A stretch of DNA of 9,503 nucleotides from Chloroflexota bacterium (GTDB lineage Bacteria; Chloroflexota; Limnocylindria; Limnocylindrales; Limnocylindraceae). The stretch spans positions 1 to 9,503 of the forward strand of contig SHYI01000031.1 of NCBI GenBank assembly GCA_009692905.1, read 5' to 3'. Shown here piece by piece: positions 8,113-9,503 of this stretch. The notes under the pieces were generated by a model, which was not told the DNA's origin, did not search any database, and saw only the letters and a list, made by a program, of their open reading frames with translations. Made by a program: the position numbers and the translations under genes. Each line of letters starts with the position of its first letter. Within the stretch, counting starts at the first letter, position 1.

Positions 8113-9092
8113 GCGCCGTCATGTTGAACCCAGGCGACCCGCGAATCCCTGAGCGACGCAGCGAGCCACTCGGACTCGCCCCCGATACAGATCGACGGCG
8201 CCCACTCTGGGCACAGGGGCGGGTGGAGGTGCTGGGGAGGCCATCCATCGGGATCGTCGGCACGCGACGCCCCTCGCCCCACGGCATATCGGCCGCTCGG
8301 CGCATCGCCTTTGAGGTTGCGCGATCGGGGTGGTGCGTCGTCTCAGGACTCGCCCTGGGGATCGACGAGGCGGCCCATTTGGCAGCCGTAGAGGCGGGAG
8401 GGGAGACGATCGCCGTACTTCCTAGTCCCGCCCCGCTCGGGCTGCGCTACGGAGCGCGGCGCCTTGCTGAGCAGATCCAGCAGGCGGGCCTCCTTCTCTC
8501 TGATCGACCGGTCGGCACTCCGCCTGCCGCCTGGAGCTTTGCCGCCCGCAACCACCTCCTGGCGGCCCTCTGCGACGGGCTCATCGTCGTTGAGGCACCT
8601 GAGGGCTCTGGGGCGCTGATCACCGCTGAATCGGCGGCAGGGCTTGGGCTTCCGATCGCCATCGTCAGCGCCCCGTACGGTGCAGCGACAGCGGAGGGGG
8701 GCCTGCGCTGGCTGCAACGGGCACAAGAGTTGTCTTTGCGTATCACAGAAGAGCGCTCGCCCGTGCTCATTTCAGGGGAGGCCGACCTCCGCGCGTGGCT
8801 TGCTGTCTGTGCGTTGTCCTTGCAGGGTCATTTTGCCGCGCCTCCGGAGGTGGCCTCCGCAGTAACGAGCGACGTCGGGGGTGAGGCCTTCGGTTTGCAG
8901 CGTGAAATCCTTCAGAGAGTCGATGCAGCTGGTGCTGAGGGGGTCGTAGAGGGCGATCTAAGCGACCTCTCGCGGGAGTTGCCAGGGGCACTCGTGGCCG
9001 CCCTGACCCTCTTGAGTCTGCGCGGGCTGATAGAGCAGCGCGGTGGCCGTTGGCGGCGCGTTCTGGGGGCGGTGCTACGCTCTCGCCCATGA
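8109..9092 (+). CDS. dprA: DNA-processing protein DprA (DNA-protecting, RecA loader)
   Basis: DprA binds incoming single-stranded DNA during natural transformation and loads RecA; it is also found in species not known to be competent. The Rossmann-like DprA domain covers about residues 35-200: IGIVGTRRPSPHG (47-59), VVSGLALGIDEAAH (77-90), GLLLSD (127-132), FAARNHLLAAL (144-154) and SGALITAESA (167-176). A C-terminal winged-helix region (about 260-318) ends in LRGLIEQRGGRWRRV. There is no N-terminal SAM-like domain, so the protein (327 residues) is compact. The usual FPxRNRxIA block reads FAARNHLLA, replacing the second Arg by His. Start: GTG 8109 overlaps the comM stop (GTGA); ATG 8121 is an alternative four codons later, and neither has a clear Shine-Dalgarno. 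It sits between comM and topA, a recurrent bacterial neighbourhood, and its stop overlaps the topA ATG. Confidence 0.93.
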   Translation: MSAVMLNPGDPRIPERRSEPLGLAPDTDRRRPLWAQGRVEVLGRPSIGIVGTRRPSPHGISAARRIAFEVARSGWCVVSGLALGIDEAAHLAAVEAGGETIAVLPSPAPLGLRYGARRLAEQIQQAGLLLSDRPVGTPPAAWSFAARNHLLAALCDGLIVVEAPEGSGALITAESAAGLGLPIAIVSAPYGAATAEGGLRWLQRAQELSLRITEERSPVLISGEADLRAWLAVCALSLQGHFAAPPEVASAVTSDVGGEAFGLQREILQRVDAAGAEGVVEGDLSDLSRELPGALVAALTLLSLRGLIEQRGGRWRRVLGAVLRSRP

Positions 9093-9503
9093 CAAAGGCA
9101 GCCACCAACCTCGTGATCGTCGAGTCGCCGGCCAAGGCCCAGACGATCGAGCGGTATCTCGGCCCCGATTACACCGTGCTCGCCTCCTATGGGCACATTC
9201 GGGATCTCCCCCAGAAGACGAAGAAGGGGAGCATGGCGGTGGATGTGGAGAACGGCTTCACCCCGGTCTACGAGATTATTGAAGATAAGCAGAAGCGCCT
9301 CGATGACATCACTCGTGCCGCAAAGAAGGCAACCTCCGTCTGGTTGGCAACCGACCTTGACCGTGAGGGGGAGGCGATTGCCTGGCATGTGGCGGAGGCC
9401 CTCGGTATCCCTGAGGCGGACCGACGCCGGGTTACCTTCAGCGAGATCACCAAGGGGGCCATCCTCGAGGCGTTTGCCAACCCCCGCGCGATCAACCTAG
9501 ATC
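9089..9503 (+). CDS. topA: DNA topoisomerase I, N-terminal part (cut by window end)
   Basis: Type IA topoisomerase that relaxes negative supercoils. The ATG at 9089 overlaps the dprA stop (ATGA). The first 138 residues are in the window and form much of the TOPRIM domain. LVIVESPAKAQTIERYLG (8-25) carries the TOPRIM Glu12. SYGHIRDLP (33-41) is the next conserved block. The Mg2+-binding DxDxE is DLDREGEAIAWH (89-100), with Asp89, Asp91 and Glu93. RRVTFSEITKGAI (113-125) matches the canonical FxEIT block. The catalytic tyrosine and any C-terminal zinc fingers lie beyond the window. No Shine-Dalgarno is seen, consistent with coupling to dprA. Confidence 0.96.
   Translation, partial: MTKAATNLVIVESPAKAQTIERYLGPDYTVLASYGHIRDLPQKTKKGSMAVDVENGFTPVYEIIEDKQKRLDDITRAAKKATSVWLATDLDREGEAIAWHVAEALGIPEADRRRVTFSEITKGAILEAFANPRAINLD

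Overview
This is a GC-rich, densely packed bacterial chromosome segment. It holds nine protein genes (the first and last cut by the window edges) and one tRNA gene, and no gene-free stretch is longer than about 200 bases. All the genes look like housekeeping or core metabolism. I see no mobile element, CRISPR array, toxin-antitoxin pair or phage gene, and no candidate for a new defence or other accessory system. GTG starts are frequent, stop/start overlaps of 1 to 4 bases are common, and codons favour G or C in third position. This fits a compact genome of a high-GC lineage. The style of FtsH and the comM-dprA-topA order are compatible with Chloroflexota or Actinobacteriota. I lean weakly to Chloroflexota, but this is an impression and not a measured placement.

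Layout. (1) Positions 1-1017, plus strand: the 3' part of a nucleoside hydrolase gene. (2) Positions 1020-1493, minus strand: a low-molecular-weight protein tyrosine phosphatase, convergent with the hydrolase and only 2 bases away. (3) Positions 1494-1692: a divergent intergenic region. It has an inverted repeat whose loop is a 14-base perfect Shine-Dalgarno sequence (minus strand), a weak -10 box, and a CAT-anticodon tRNA gene at 1581-1655. (4) Positions 1693-6628, plus strand: a tight cluster of ftsH, an M20 metallopeptidase, a prephenate dehydrogenase (tyrA) and a Nudix hydrolase. The junctions are a 1-base overlap, a 6-base gap and a 4-base overlap, so they are probably one transcript, perhaps led by the tRNA. 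(5) Positions 6673-9503, plus strand: comM, dprA and topA, each joined by a 4-base overlap. topA runs off the window.

How the genes relate. FtsH degrades membrane and cytosolic proteins, and the M20 enzyme next to it could finish peptide breakdown; that link is inferred from position only. TyrA makes the tyrosine precursor, and the Nudix enzyme cleaves an unknown nucleoside-diphosphate-type substrate. ComM (branch-migration helicase) and DprA (RecA loader on incoming single-stranded DNA) both act in natural transformation, and TopA controls supercoiling. That second group is a conserved bacterial gene order for handling DNA.

The most noteworthy points are the hairpin-framed anti-16S-like element upstream of the phosphatase, the non-canonical features of the tRNA, the unclear start of the nucleoside hydrolase, and the degenerate Nudix box.
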